Below are positions 1-8,430 of a DNA stretch of 64,000 nt, piece by piece (the first letter of the stretch is position 1; each line of letters opens with the position of its first letter). Below the pieces are notes generated by a model that saw nothing but the letters and a program-made list of their open reading frames with translations, did no database searches and had not been told where the DNA came from. The translations under genes and the position numbers were made by a program. This DNA is from VRUE01 sp963819755 (GTDB lineage Bacteria > Actinomycetota > Thermoleophilia > Solirubrobacterales > 70-9): the NCBI GenBank assembly GCA_963819755.1, contig CAWFXB010000001.1, positions 558,001 through 622,000 of the forward strand, in the 5' to 3' direction.

Positions 1-534
1 GGGAACAGCGCCATTGCCGCGGCCGCCGCCGCGATCGCGCGGATGGAGCTGGGTCGGATCGACGAGGGGACGACCGCCAATGTCGGTCTGATTTCGGGCG
101 GCACGTCGGGGAACGTCGTGCCGGGGCACTGCGACATCGTCGCCGAGACGCGCAGCCTCGACGCCGACCGGGCCGCGGCCGTCGCCGGTGAGATCACCGA
201 GGCCTGCGCCTGGGGTGCCAGCGAGCACGGCTGTGACGCCGACGTGCGGGTGGAAGAGCTCTTCCGCGGCTACCAGATCCCCAACGACTCGAAGGCGCTT
301 GCGCTGGCCGAGGCAGGCCTGCGCGATACCGGCCACGAGCCCGTCCGCACCACGATCGGCGGCGGCAGCGACGCCAACGCGCTGCGCTTGGACGGCTTCG
401 ACTGCGTCCTGCTGGCCAATGGCCCGCAGGATGTCCACACGTCGAACGAGCGGGTTGCGGCCGCGGACCTAGACACGATGCTTGAGGTCTGCGAGGCGAT
501 CGTGACCGCTGTCGCCGAGACCACGCCGGAGTGA
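1..534 (+). CDS. M20-family metallopeptidase, C-terminal part (cut by left edge)
   Basis: The frame is open from base 1, so the N-terminal half with the first zinc ligands lies outside the window. The visible ~177 residues match the lid/dimerisation domain and C-terminal catalytic part of M20 peptidases (peptidase T / ArgE / DapE group): SGGTSGNVVPGHC at the start of the lid domain, IGGGSDANAL later, and NGPQDVHTSNERV near the end, where the His is the usual late metal ligand. It probably hydrolyses a peptide or acylated amino acid in the cytoplasm; the substrate cannot be told. Its TGA overlaps the GTG of the next gene (GTGA), so the two are translationally coupled. Confidence 0.88.
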   Translation, partial: GNSAIAAAAAAIARMELGRIDEGTTANVGLISGGTSGNVVPGHCDIVAETRSLDADRAAAVAGEITEACAWGASEHGCDADVRVEELFRGYQIPNDSKALALAEAGLRDTGHEPVRTTIGGGSDANALRLDGFDCVLLANGPQDVHTSNERVAAADLDTMLEVCEAIVTAVAETTPE

Positions 535-1553
535 GCGGCCGGCTGAAGCTACGCCGCGGTCTCGTCGTCGACGAGGATCCCCTGACGGTCGAGATCGACG
601 GCGAGCGACGGGCGGCCTGGGCAGATGAAGTGCTGCTGGGCGAGATGCGCAAGGGGGACGAGGTCATCGTCAACGTCGCCGCGCTCGATTTGCAGCTCGG
701 CTCGGGCGGCTTCGACGTGGTCCACGTCAACCTGACCCGCGGCCTCGACGCGAGCGGCGAGGGCCGCGAGCACGTGATCAAGCTCAACTACACGTCGCTT
801 CAACACCCGGTCGACCCGGTCGAGCTTCCGCCGGAAGCGGGCGGGCAGTCGATCCCGGTCCTGGTCCTGCCGTTGCACGGCCACCTGGCGCCCGCCGCAT
901 GGGCGGCCAGCCAAGCGGCACCTGGCTTGAAAGCCGGCTACGTGCAGACGGGCGGCGGCGCCCTTCCCGGATCGCTTTCCCGTGACGTCGTCCAGCTGCG
1001 CGAGCGCGACCTGCTCTGCGGGCACATCACGGCCGGTCAGGCATATGGCGGCGAGCACGAGGCGCTCACGGTCGCCGGGGCGCTGGACGCTGCAGCCAAC
1101 GGCCTCGGCTGGGACGTCGCGATCGTCGGCCCGGGCCCAGGCATCATCGGCTCGGAGACGCGCTTGGGCCACGGCGGCATGGCGGCCCTGGACAGCGCCC
1201 ACGCCGCTTTGGCCCTGGGCTTTCCAACCCTGCTCTCACCCCGGCTCTCCGAAGCCGACCCCCGAGAGCGCCACCGAGGAGTAAGCCACCACACGCTGAC
1301 CGTCCTTGAACTGCTGCTGGGAGGGGTGGTGATCCCGCTGCCCCCTGGCGATCCTGAGACGGCAGCGCAGCTAACTGACGCAGCAGGCGATCGCCACCAG
1401 CTCCAAGAAGCCCAGCCCGACCCGGCGGGCTACGCCGCTTCAGGCCTACCGTCCCGAGTCATGGGACGGGGCATCAACGAGGACCAGCTCTTCTTTTCCG
1501 CCGCACTGGCAGCAGGCCACGTGTTAGGCATATCTGCGGCCCGACACGCATAG
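531..1553 (+). CDS. DUF3866 family protein
   Basis: 340 residues, GTG start overlapping the stop of the M20 peptidase gene. The N-terminus (LKLRRGLVVDEDPLTVEI) and the central glycine-rich parts (GGALPGSLS, GPGPGIIGSETRLGHGG) match my memory of the DUF3866 family, found in Actinomycetota and Bacillota, often between a peptidase and xerD. No catalytic motif is evident and no function is established. Gly-rich loops suggest a soluble nucleotide- or ligand-binding fold, but that is a guess. The C-terminal 60 residues are less conserved in character. Coupling to the peptidase upstream suggests coexpression. Confidence 0.8.
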   Translation: MSGRLKLRRGLVVDEDPLTVEIDGERRAAWADEVLLGEMRKGDEVIVNVAALDLQLGSGGFDVVHVNLTRGLDASGEGREHVIKLNYTSLQHPVDPVELPPEAGGQSIPVLVLPLHGHLAPAAWAASQAAPGLKAGYVQTGGGALPGSLSRDVVQLRERDLLCGHITAGQAYGGEHEALTVAGALDAAANGLGWDVAIVGPGPGIIGSETRLGHGGMAALDSAHAALALGFPTLLSPRLSEADPRERHRGVSHHTLTVLELLLGGVVIPLPPGDPETAAQLTDAAGDRHQLQEAQPDPAGYAASGLPSRVMGRGINEDQLFFSAALAAGHVLGISAARHA

Positions 1554-1554
1554 T

Positions 1555-1571
1555 CCCTTGCGGCCCAAGGG
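1555..1571 (+). terminator. Short hairpin between DUF3866 gene and xerD
   Basis: CCCTTG (1555-1560) pairs with CAAGGG (1566-1571) over a 5-base loop, two bases after the DUF3866 stop. There is no clear T tract, so it may be a weak terminator or processing site. Its position argues against starting xerD at the TTG at 1572. Confidence 0.35.
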
Positions 1572-1601
1572 TTGCCTTCAGTTGACGCGAACCCACCCGC
1601 C

Positions 1602-2549
1602 ATGGCCATCGCAGTCGCGCCACGTCCGACAACCGATACCCGCTTCGAGGGCCTCGTCCTCGACTTCCTCTCCTACCTGGAGCTGGAGCGAGGTCTCTCG
1701 CGAAACACCCTCAACGCCTACCGCACCGATCTGTTCCAGTACGGCGAATTCCTCGGCGCGCACGAGCTCGACGCACTGGCTGCCCGGCCGGCCGACATCG
1801 GCGACTTCCTCGCCGACCTCGCGACCGGCAACGGCCGCCCACCTTGTTCGGCCGCCACGGTGCACCGCAAGACCGCCTGCCTGCGCTCCTTCTACAAGCA
1901 CCTGCGCCGTGACGAGTTGATCGGCGACGACCCGACCGCGGCCCTGAGCGCGCCGCGCCGCGCCAAGAAGCTGCCCCAGGTCCTCAACTACGCCGAGGTG
2001 CAGAAGCTGCTCGCCGCACCGCGCGGCAGCGAGCCGACGACGCTGCGCGACCGGGCGCTCCTCGAGGTGATGTATGCATGCGGGCTGCGCGCCTCGGAGA
2101 CGATCGGGCTGGAGATGTCCGACATCGATCTGCGCGAGGGCCTGCTGCGGGCGCGCGGCAAGGGCTCCAAGGAGCGCATCGTGCCGCTCGGCCGCAAAGC
2201 GATCGCGGCGATCTCCGCCTATCTGCGCGGCGGCCGGCCGAAGCTGGTCGGGGAACGCCACGAGGTGCGCCTGTTCGTCAACTTCCGCGGTGGCCCGCTC
2301 AGCCGCCAGGGCCTCTACAAAATCGTCCAGCGCCACGCCCGCGAGGCCGGCTTGGCGGGGCAGATGAGCCCACACACGCTGCGCCACAGCTTCGCCACTC
2401 ACCTGCTTGCGGGGGGCTGCGACCTGCGTGCCGTGCAGGAGATGCTCGGCCACGCCGACATCGCGACGACGCAGATGTACACGCACCTCTCCGGCGAGCG
2501 CCTCAAGGAGGTCTATTTCGAGGCCCACCCACGGGCGGTCGACGGCTGA
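1602..2549 (+). CDS. xerD: Tyrosine recombinase XerD
   Basis: 315 residues from ATG 1602; a TTG at 1572 would add ten residues but abuts a hairpin. N-terminal core-binding SAM-like domain (FLSYLELERGLSRNTLNAY) followed by the catalytic domain with the full tyrosine-recombinase set: Arg in CGLRASE (about residue 163), Lys in GKGSKERIVPLG, HTLRHSFATHLL (about 258-261), and LGHADIATTQMYTHL with the nucleophilic Tyr. With XerC it resolves chromosome dimers at dif, with FtsK. The place next to DUF3866 and mutM, and the lack of a flanking tRNA, fit the housekeeping XerD and not an element integrase. Confidence 0.93.
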   Translation: MAIAVAPRPTTDTRFEGLVLDFLSYLELERGLSRNTLNAYRTDLFQYGEFLGAHELDALAARPADIGDFLADLATGNGRPPCSAATVHRKTACLRSFYKHLRRDELIGDDPTAALSAPRRAKKLPQVLNYAEVQKLLAAPRGSEPTTLRDRALLEVMYACGLRASETIGLEMSDIDLREGLLRARGKGSKERIVPLGRKAIAAISAYLRGGRPKLVGERHEVRLFVNFRGGPLSRQGLYKIVQRHAREAGLAGQMSPHTLRHSFATHLLAGGCDLRAVQEMLGHADIATTQMYTHLSGERLKEVYFEAHPRAVDG

Positions 2550-2588
2550 TTGGCGCGTTGGTCGCAATATGTGCGACTAACGCGCCAA
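2550..2588. repeat. 17-bp inverted repeat between xerD and mutM
   Basis: The arms 2550-2566 and 2572-2588 are complementary at 16 of 17 positions (the mismatch is G:T, so it pairs in RNA), with a 5-base loop ATATG. It begins directly after the xerD stop and ends 20 bases before the mutM ATG. No T tract follows, so it could be a terminator without U tract, a bidirectional RNA structure, or an operator for mutM. Confidence 0.7.
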
Positions 2589-2608
2589 GTGCCTGATAAA
2601 ACCGGGCG

Positions 2609-3526
2609 ATGCCCGAGCTGCCCGAGGTCGAGACCGTCTGCCGCCAGCTCGAGCCGGAGCTGGAAGGGCACCGGATCGAGTCGCTCGAGGTGCTCGATCC
2701 GCGCTGGTGCCGCCCGATGCCGCCGGCCGAGTTGGAGGCCGCGGTGTCGGGAAGGACGATCGAGCGGCTGGGGCGCCGCGGTAAGTACCTGTTGCTCGGA
2801 CTCGACGGCGGCCAGACGCTGGTCATGCACCTGCGGATGACCGGCAACCTGGTCCTGGTCGAGGGCGAGGACAAGCTCGACCCCTCGGAGGGGATGCGGC
2901 TGTACGAGGGTGAGCGGTCGGCCTCGGAGCGGCATCTGCGCGCCCGCTTCGTCCTCGACGACGGCCGCCAGGTGTGGTTCACCGATCCGCGCCGCTTCGG
3001 CGAGGCGCTGTTGCTCGACGACGCCTCACTCGATGCCCACTTCGCTTCCCGGCTGGGAGTCGAGCCGTTCTCCGAGGCTTTCACGTCCGAGGCGCTGGGC
3101 GAGATCGCGGCTGGACGCACGGTTCCGCTCAAGTCCTTCCTGCTCGACCAGAAAGGCATCGCCGGCGTCGGCAACATCTACGCCGACGAGGCGCTGTTCC
3201 GGGCCCGACTGCACCCCCTCTCGTCCGCGGGCTCGATGAAGCCCGAGCATCTGGAGGCTCTGCGCGACGCGGTCGTCGCCGCGCTCGAAGCGGGGATCGA
3301 CGGTGGCGGGGCCTCGATCGACGACTATCGCGACGGCCGCGGCGAGAAGGGCCGCATGCAGGACGAGTTCCTCGTCCACACCCGCGAGGGGAAGGCCTGT
3401 CCGCGCTGTGACGGGACGATCGAGCGGATCGTCGTCTCAGGCCGCTCGACCTACTTCTGCCCGGCCTGTCAGGTGCGCCTGCGGCGCAAACCCCGCCGCC
3501 GCCGTCCGGTGCCTCGTTCAACGTAG
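2609..3526 (+). CDS. mutM: Formamidopyrimidine-DNA glycosylase
   Basis: 305 residues starting MPELPEVE, with the catalytic Pro-2 and Glu-3 of Fpg/MutM glycosylases. MHLRMTGNL follows the N-terminal beta sandwich, then the helix-two-turn-helix region (LDQKGIAGVGNIYADEAL) and a C-terminal Cys4 zinc finger (CPRCDGTIER...YFCPACQ). It excises 8-oxoguanine and formamidopyrimidines and nicks the abasic site (beta,delta-elimination). The basic tail RRKPRRRRP is longer than usual. Length is normal. It sits seven bases before recO, suggesting cotranscription. Confidence 0.95.
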   Translation: MPELPEVETVCRQLEPELEGHRIESLEVLDPRWCRPMPPAELEAAVSGRTIERLGRRGKYLLLGLDGGQTLVMHLRMTGNLVLVEGEDKLDPSEGMRLYEGERSASERHLRARFVLDDGRQVWFTDPRRFGEALLLDDASLDAHFASRLGVEPFSEAFTSEALGEIAAGRTVPLKSFLLDQKGIAGVGNIYADEALFRARLHPLSSAGSMKPEHLEALRDAVVAALEAGIDGGGASIDDYRDGRGEKGRMQDEFLVHTREGKACPRCDGTIERIVVSGRSTYFCPACQVRLRRKPRRRRPVPRST

Positions 3527-3533
3527 ACCGGCT

Positions 3534-4259
3534 ATGGCCGGTAAGACGCTGAAGACGGAGGCGATCGTCCTGCGCAGCATCCGCTATGGCGAGGCCGACC
3601 GCATCCTCCACCTCTACACCGCGAAGCGGGGGCGGGTGGGGGCGATCGCCAAGGGCGCGCGGCGCCCCAAGTCGCGCTTCGGGGGCCGCCTGGAGCCCTT
3701 CTTCCGGCTCGACCTGCTGCTGCACGAAGGCCGCGGTGAGCTACTCACCGTGACCCAGGCCGCCACGGTCGACGGCTACCCGCGCCTGCGAGCCTCCGGC
3801 GCCGCCCTCACCGCTGGCGCCCGCGCCTGTGATGCGGTCCTGCGCCTGCTCGACTCGGCCGAGCCCAACACGCCCGCCTACAACCTGCTCTGCCGCTACC
3901 TTGCGCTGCTCGACGACCCGGCGGCGCCCGAGGCCGCGTCCTTGCCGACGGCGCTGTCCTTTCGGCTCAAGCTGGCCTTGGCCGCGGGCTTCTCGCCCGA
4001 GCTTGGCTCCTGCACCGGCTGCGGGGAGGCCGAGCACCTGGTCGGCTTCTCCGGCGCGGCGGGCGGCGTCGTCTGCGCCAGCTGCGAAGCGGGCTCCTTC
4101 CCTCTCTCCGAGGATGCGCACAGCTTCATGGTCGAGTCGATCGCCCGGCCGCTGGCGGAGGCGCCCGATGCGGGCGAGCGCGAGTTGCGCCAGGCGGAGC
4201 GTGCGATCGGCGAAACGCTGGAGCACCACGCGCACGTGCAACTACGCGCCGCGGCTTAG
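3534..4259 (+). CDS. recO: DNA repair protein RecO
   Basis: 241 residues from ATG 3534. N-terminal OB-fold (LKTEAIVLRSIRYGEADRI and KGARRPKSRFGG, typical RecO), then a helical domain and a Cys4 zinc finger (CTGCGEAEH...VCASCE). RecO loads RecA on SSB-coated DNA with RecR and anneals strands in the RecF pathway. The start was chosen because the OB fold begins at MAGKTLKTEAIVL; a longer open frame upstream is only the out-of-frame end of mutM. A strong palindrome follows the stop. Confidence 0.94.
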   Translation: MAGKTLKTEAIVLRSIRYGEADRILHLYTAKRGRVGAIAKGARRPKSRFGGRLEPFFRLDLLLHEGRGELLTVTQAATVDGYPRLRASGAALTAGARACDAVLRLLDSAEPNTPAYNLLCRYLALLDDPAAPEAASLPTALSFRLKLALAAGFSPELGSCTGCGEAEHLVGFSGAAGGVVCASCEAGSFPLSEDAHSFMVESIARPLAEAPDAGERELRQAERAIGETLEHHAHVQLRAAA

Positions 4260-4260
4260 G

Positions 4261-4325
4261 AGGAGGCGGGGAGGGACTTGCCGGAGCAACAGCGGGAGGC
4301 TCCGTCAAGTCCCTCCCCGCCTCCT
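4261..4325. repeat. Nested palindrome / cruciform between recO and dgt
   Basis: A perfect 20-bp stem (4261-4280 with 4306-4325) encloses a second 5-bp stem (CGGAG 4282-4286 with CTCCG 4300-4304). The outer arm is GGAGG-C-GGGGAGGG-like. It starts one base after the recO stop and could terminate recO transcription, but there is no T tract. Shape and G-rich arm resemble the elements at 38,267 and 63,075. Confidence 0.8.
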
Positions 4326-4337
4326 TATGATCGACGG

Positions 4338-5348
4338 GTGTCTCTCACGACCACCTTCGAGGATCGCGTCGCCGCCTGGGAGGAAGAGTTTCTTGTTCCG
4401 GAGGCGACTCGGTCCTACCCCGCGAAACGGCGAACCGAGGAGGCCGACAGCCCGCTGCGGACCCCGTTCCAGCGCGACCGCGACCGGATCGTCCACTCGA
4501 AGGCGTTCCGTCGCCTCAAGCACAAGACGCAGGTCTTCATCGCACCCGAAGGCGATCACTACCGCACCCGTCTCACGCACACGCTCGAGGCCTGCGGGAT
4601 CGCCCGCACGGTCGCCCGTGCTCTCGGCCTCAACGAGGACCTGACCGAGGCGATCGGGCTCGGCCACGACCTCGGTCACCCGCCCTTCGGCCATACCGGC
4701 GAGGAGGCCCTCGACGCCGCGCTGCGCGAGCGCTGCGAGCAGGGCTTCAAGCACAACGTCCACTCGTTGCGGGTCGTCGACGTGCTGGAGCGCGATGGCC
4801 AGGGGCTGAACCTGACCGAGCAGGTGCGCGACGGCATCCTCAACCACACCGGCTCGGACCGGCCGGCGACGCTGGAGGGGCGGATCGTCAAGCTGGTCGA
4901 CCGCGTCGCCTACATCAACCACGACATCGACGACGCGCTGCGGGCCGGGATCCTGCAGCCAGCTGACCTGCCCGCTGCCGAGATCGAGCTGCTCGGGCCG
5001 ACCGGCTCGATGCGGATCGACACCCTGGTGCGCGACATAGTCGACCGCTCGACCGAGGCCGGCGACATCGCGCAGAGCGAGGAGGTGGGCGGGGCGATGC
5101 TGCGGCTGCGCAAGTTCATGTTTCAGCGCGTCTACCTGGGCGAGGCGGCCCGCGGTGAGCACGAACGGGCACAGCGAGCCCTGCGCGGTCTCTTCGACCA
5201 CTACATGGAGCATCCGGACGAGGTGCCCGAGGGGGAGCCGGGGGCAAGCGACTGCCAGCGGGTCGCCGACTACCTGGCCGGGATGACCGATCGCTTCTGC
5301 ATCGCCCGCTTCGCCGAGCTCACCGTCCCCGAGGCGGCGAGGTTCTAA
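4338..5348 (+). CDS. dgt: Deoxyguanosinetriphosphate triphosphohydrolase-like protein
   Basis: 336 residues from GTG 4338; a TTG 60 bases upstream would put the palindrome inside the gene and is unlikely. HD-domain dNTPase: HTLEACGIART and the metal-binding GLGHDLGHPPFGHTGE (HD motif), with further His in FKHNVHSLR and the Asp in DRVAYINHDIDD. It hydrolyses dGTP or other dNTPs to deoxynucleoside and triphosphate, controlling dNTP pools; many actinobacterial homologues sit directly upstream of dnaG as here. The stop TAA shares a base with the dnaG ATG (TAATG), so the two are coupled. Confidence 0.93.
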   Translation: MSLTTTFEDRVAAWEEEFLVPEATRSYPAKRRTEEADSPLRTPFQRDRDRIVHSKAFRRLKHKTQVFIAPEGDHYRTRLTHTLEACGIARTVARALGLNEDLTEAIGLGHDLGHPPFGHTGEEALDAALRERCEQGFKHNVHSLRVVDVLERDGQGLNLTEQVRDGILNHTGSDRPATLEGRIVKLVDRVAYINHDIDDALRAGILQPADLPAAEIELLGPTGSMRIDTLVRDIVDRSTEAGDIAQSEEVGGAMLRLRKFMFQRVYLGEAARGEHERAQRALRGLFDHYMEHPDEVPEGEPGASDCQRVADYLAGMTDRFCIARFAELTVPEAARF

Positions 5349-7126
5349 TGGCGCTGATCTCCGAGGAGAGCCTGGAGCGGGTCAAGCAGGCGGCGGACAT
5401 CGTCGAGGTGATCTCCGCCCACACCGACCTGCGCCGCCAGGGCGCTCGCTGGGTCGGGCTCTGCCCCTTCCACGAGGAGCGCACGCCGTCCTTCTCCGTC
5501 GAGCCCCAGGAAAAGCTCTACCACTGCTTTGGCTGTGGGGTGGGCGGCGACACGATTAAGTTCGTCGAGGAGAAGGAGGGGCTCGGCTTCGCCGAGGCGG
5601 TGGAGCTGCTCGCCGACCGCTACGGGGTCGAGCTGGAGCGCGAGAAAGAGGATCCGCGCGCGGAGGCTCGGCGCCAGCAGCGTCGCCGGCTGGGCGACCT
5701 TCTCGATCGCACGGCAGGCTTCTACATGCAGTACCTCTGGGACTCCGAGGAGGCCGCCAAGGCGCGTGCCTATCTGGCTGAGCGGGGACTGGGGGAGGAG
5801 ACGCTGCGGGCTTTCGGCGTCGGCTACGCGCCGAGCGCCTGGGACACGGTGCTGCTGCGCGGACAGCGGGCGGGCTTCAAGGTCGAGGAGCTGCGCGGCG
5901 TCGGGCTGGCGCAGCGGGGACGCAGCGGCGGCGAGTACGACCGCTTCCGCGAGCGGATCATGTTCCCGATCCGGGACCGCCGCGGTCGCACCCTCGGCTT
6001 CGGCGGGCGGGCGATGCGCTCCGACCAGGGGGCGAAGTACGTCAATACCGCCGAGACCGACTTCTTCCACAAGAGCCAGATGCTGTACGGGATCGACCTG
6101 GCCAAAGAGGCGATCGCGAAGAGCGCCCGGGTGGTGGTGGTCGAGGGCTACACCGACGTGCTGGCGCTGCACCAGGCTGGGATCGGTGAGGCCGTGGGCG
6201 TGATGGGCACGGCGATCACCGAGGAGCAGGTCGCGGCGCTTTCCGGGATGGTCGACGAGGTGGTGCTGGCGCTCGACGCCGACTCCGCCGGCCAGGAGGC
6301 GATGTTGCGCGCGCAGCGGGTCGCCGCGGGACGCAAGATGAGGCTGCGCGTGGCGGCGATGCCCGAGGGTGTGGACCCTGCCGAGATGATGGCGGCAGAG
6401 GGTGGCGCGGAGCGCTTCGCTGCGCTGGTCGAGGGCGCGGTGGACTTGCCCGCCTTCCAGGTTGGGCTGGTCTTGGACGGGACGGATGTCTCCTCTCCGG
6501 CCGAGCGCGACCGGGCCCTGAGCGAGGTGGCGCCGATCCTGGCTGGGATGGGGGAGACGGCGAGCCGCGACGACCTGGTGCGGCGGGTGGCCGGGCGGCT
6601 GGATCTGGAGCCGGCGCTGGTGATGGGCCGGGTTACGTCTGCGCGCCCGCTGAGCGGTGGTTCGGTAGAAGCGCCACGGCGGGGTGCGCCTGCCGCTCCG
6701 CAGGTACGCAGCGGTGGCGAGCTGACCTCGCGCGAACGCCGCGAGCGGGCCCTGCTGGCGATGTGCATCGCGTTGCCGGACGAGGGCAAGGAGTACTTGA
6801 GCCGCCTCACCGAGGAGCATCTATCGGCGAGCGGCGCCCGTGTCGCTTCCTGGTTGCGCGAGCACCCGGAGGACCCGGCGTCCAACCTCCCGCACGACGA
6901 CGATCAGCTCGCCGGCCTGATCGCCGAGCTCGTCATCCTCGCTCACGACGAGCCTGCCTCGGCCGAGGCGATGGAGCTCAACTACCTCCTGCTGGAGCAG
7001 CGTCGCCTCGAGTCAAAGATCGCCGCCGCCGGCGAAGCAGATGACTACGAGCGCCGCGCCGCGCTGAGCCGAGAGCGTGCCGCCCTGGTGGAGCGCATAG
7101 CCCGCACCGAGCGCGTCGAGGGTTAA
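5348..7126 (+). CDS. dnaG: DNA primase
   Basis: 592 residues. N-terminal CHC2 zinc ribbon with C39-x2-H42 and C60-x2-C63 (CPFHEERTPSF, HCFGCG), then the RNA-polymerase core with ERIMFPIRD and the TOPRIM domain (VVVVEGYTDVLALHQAG with catalytic Glu; ALDADSAGQ), and a helical C-terminal part for helicase contact. Synthesises RNA primers for replication forks. ATG overlaps the dgt stop. Length is typical of actinobacterial DnaG. tRNA-Asn follows 21 bases after the stop. Confidence 0.96.
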   Translation: MALISEESLERVKQAADIVEVISAHTDLRRQGARWVGLCPFHEERTPSFSVEPQEKLYHCFGCGVGGDTIKFVEEKEGLGFAEAVELLADRYGVELEREKEDPRAEARRQQRRRLGDLLDRTAGFYMQYLWDSEEAAKARAYLAERGLGEETLRAFGVGYAPSAWDTVLLRGQRAGFKVEELRGVGLAQRGRSGGEYDRFRERIMFPIRDRRGRTLGFGGRAMRSDQGAKYVNTAETDFFHKSQMLYGIDLAKEAIAKSARVVVVEGYTDVLALHQAGIGEAVGVMGTAITEEQVAALSGMVDEVVLALDADSAGQEAMLRAQRVAAGRKMRLRVAAMPEGVDPAEMMAAEGGAERFAALVEGAVDLPAFQVGLVLDGTDVSSPAERDRALSEVAPILAGMGETASRDDLVRRVAGRLDLEPALVMGRVTSARPLSGGSVEAPRRGAPAAPQVRSGGELTSRERRERALLAMCIALPDEGKEYLSRLTEEHLSASGARVASWLREHPEDPASNLPHDDDQLAGLIAELVILAHDEPASAEAMELNYLLLEQRRLESKIAAAGEADDYERRAALSRERAALVERIARTERVEG

Positions 7127-7147
7127 TCGTTAAATTCCCTCCTGCGT

Positions 7148-7220
7148 TCCGGGGTAGCTCAATCGGTAGAGCACTCGGCTGTTAACCGAGTTGTTGTGGG
7201 TTCGAGTCCCACCCCCGGAG
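7148..7220 (+). tRNA. tRNA-Asn (GTT)
   Basis: 73 nt without encoded CCA. Acceptor TCCGGGG pairs with CCCCGGA; D-arm GCTC/GAGC; anticodon arm CTCGG-CTGTTAA-CCGAG gives anticodon GTT; T-arm GTGGG-TTCGAGT-CCCAC. All stems are perfect. Confidence 0.97.
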
Positions 7221-7225
7221 CTTCT

Positions 7226-8430
7226 TCACGCGAGCGCGTGCTTCCGAGCCAGCTGCTCGACCAGTTCGGCGCCACGCTCGGCCCCATCGTGCTCCTGGGC
7301 CCAGATGGCAAGCTCGCCGGCGCGGGCAGTGAACGACGGATCGGCGAGGATGCGTCGAGTTGCCCAGCGCAGAGGGGCGGGACGGCAGAGGCGCCAGGGG
7401 AGCGAGAGGCCGGCTTTGGCCCAGCTGACCCGCATCGCGGTCTCGCTCATGTCGCCGATGAAGGGGCTGATCAACAGTGGCGTGCCCGCCGCGAGCGCCC
7501 GAGCCACGGTGCCGTGGCCGCCGTGCGAAATCACCAGCGAGGCGGCGGGCATCAGCTGGCTGTAGCTGAGCCAGTCGACGAGGGTCGCGTTGCCGGGCAC
7601 CTCGATCGGGCTCTGCGGCACGACGCGGTTGGTCGTCGCCACGACTCGCACCGGCTCGCCGGCCAGCGCCGCGAGCGCAGTGCGCACGAGGTGGTTGCGT
7701 GAGTCATGAGCCGTGCTTGGCGCGACCAGGACGAGGGGATCATCGCCTGGCGGCAGCTCGATTTCCGGGTGGGGAACCTCGAAGCTCATCGGCCCCGTCA
7801 CCTGAACCCCGAGCGGCCAGCGCCGCGGATACTCGAGCTGTGGGAAGGTGCCGACCAGGGCCAGGTCGGGGCTGATCCCGCCATGGAAACGCTCGGTGGG
7901 GGACAGGCCCAGCCGTCCCCGCTGCCGGTTGAGGTCGTTGCGACCCTGCTCCAGCCCGACGTTCAGCGCTCGCTGTCCGGCTCGCCAGACGCCGCGACCC
8001 AGTGGCGTGCGCGGTGGCCGCAGGCCGACGGCGAAGAAGGGCAGTCCCGGCTCGACCACCGGATAGATGTGCGGGATCAGCGTTGCCAGGGGCACGCCTG
8101 CCACCTCGGCCGCAAGCGCAGGTGCCAGGGTGAGGATGTCGCTGACGATCGCGTGGGGGCGCATTTCCTCCAGCAGAGGCAATAGCGCCCGAGCCGCCTC
8201 GGCCGCGTGGGCTCCCTCCGGCGAATCGGGATCCGGTGGGGGGAACATGCGGTATTCCTCCGCCGCGGCGAAGCCCAGGCCGGCCCCTCGACCGCGGCCC
8301 GCCGCTCCTCCCAGGTCTCGATCATCACCTCGTGGCCGCGCCCGGCCAGGGCTCGACCGAGAGCTATCGCGGGAAAGACGTGCCCCGGGTCGCCGAAGGC
8401 GGCGACCAGGAAGCGACTAGGGGGTGTCAA
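7226..8430 (-). pseudogene. Glycosyltransferase of the UGT / macrolide type (GT1-like), frameshifted
   Basis: The product is split over two minus-strand frames. The N-terminal part (from TTG 8430, or 8457) reads FLVAAFGDPGHVFPAIALG, the usual GT-B start, and RGHEVMIETWEERRAAVEG. At about 8281-8284 the frame changes, and the rest (GLGFAAAEEYRMFPPPD onward to 7226) holds the C-terminal domain with LVISHGGHGTVARALAAG, the nucleotide-sugar-binding His/Gly loop. Restoring one G after the GAGGGG run at the junction would give a continuous ~400-residue protein, so a single-base deletion or a sequencing error is the likely cause. It overlaps the end of the SDR gene upstream by about 14 bases. Predicted to glycosylate a lipid or small secondary metabolite; acceptor unknown. 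Confidence 0.78.

Noticed and set aside
1602..2549. XerD considered as the integrase of the accessory array
   Set aside because: Its sequence and neighbours (DUF3866, mutM) fit chromosomal XerD, and it is 9 kb away with no att site beside it.
4278..4337. Upstream TTG start for dgt
   Set aside because: It would place half of the recO-dgt palindrome inside the gene; the homologous part begins after GTG 4338.
5345..6820. Long minus-strand frame opposite dnaG
   Set aside because: Composition shadow of a high-GC gene; dnaG on the other strand has all motifs.
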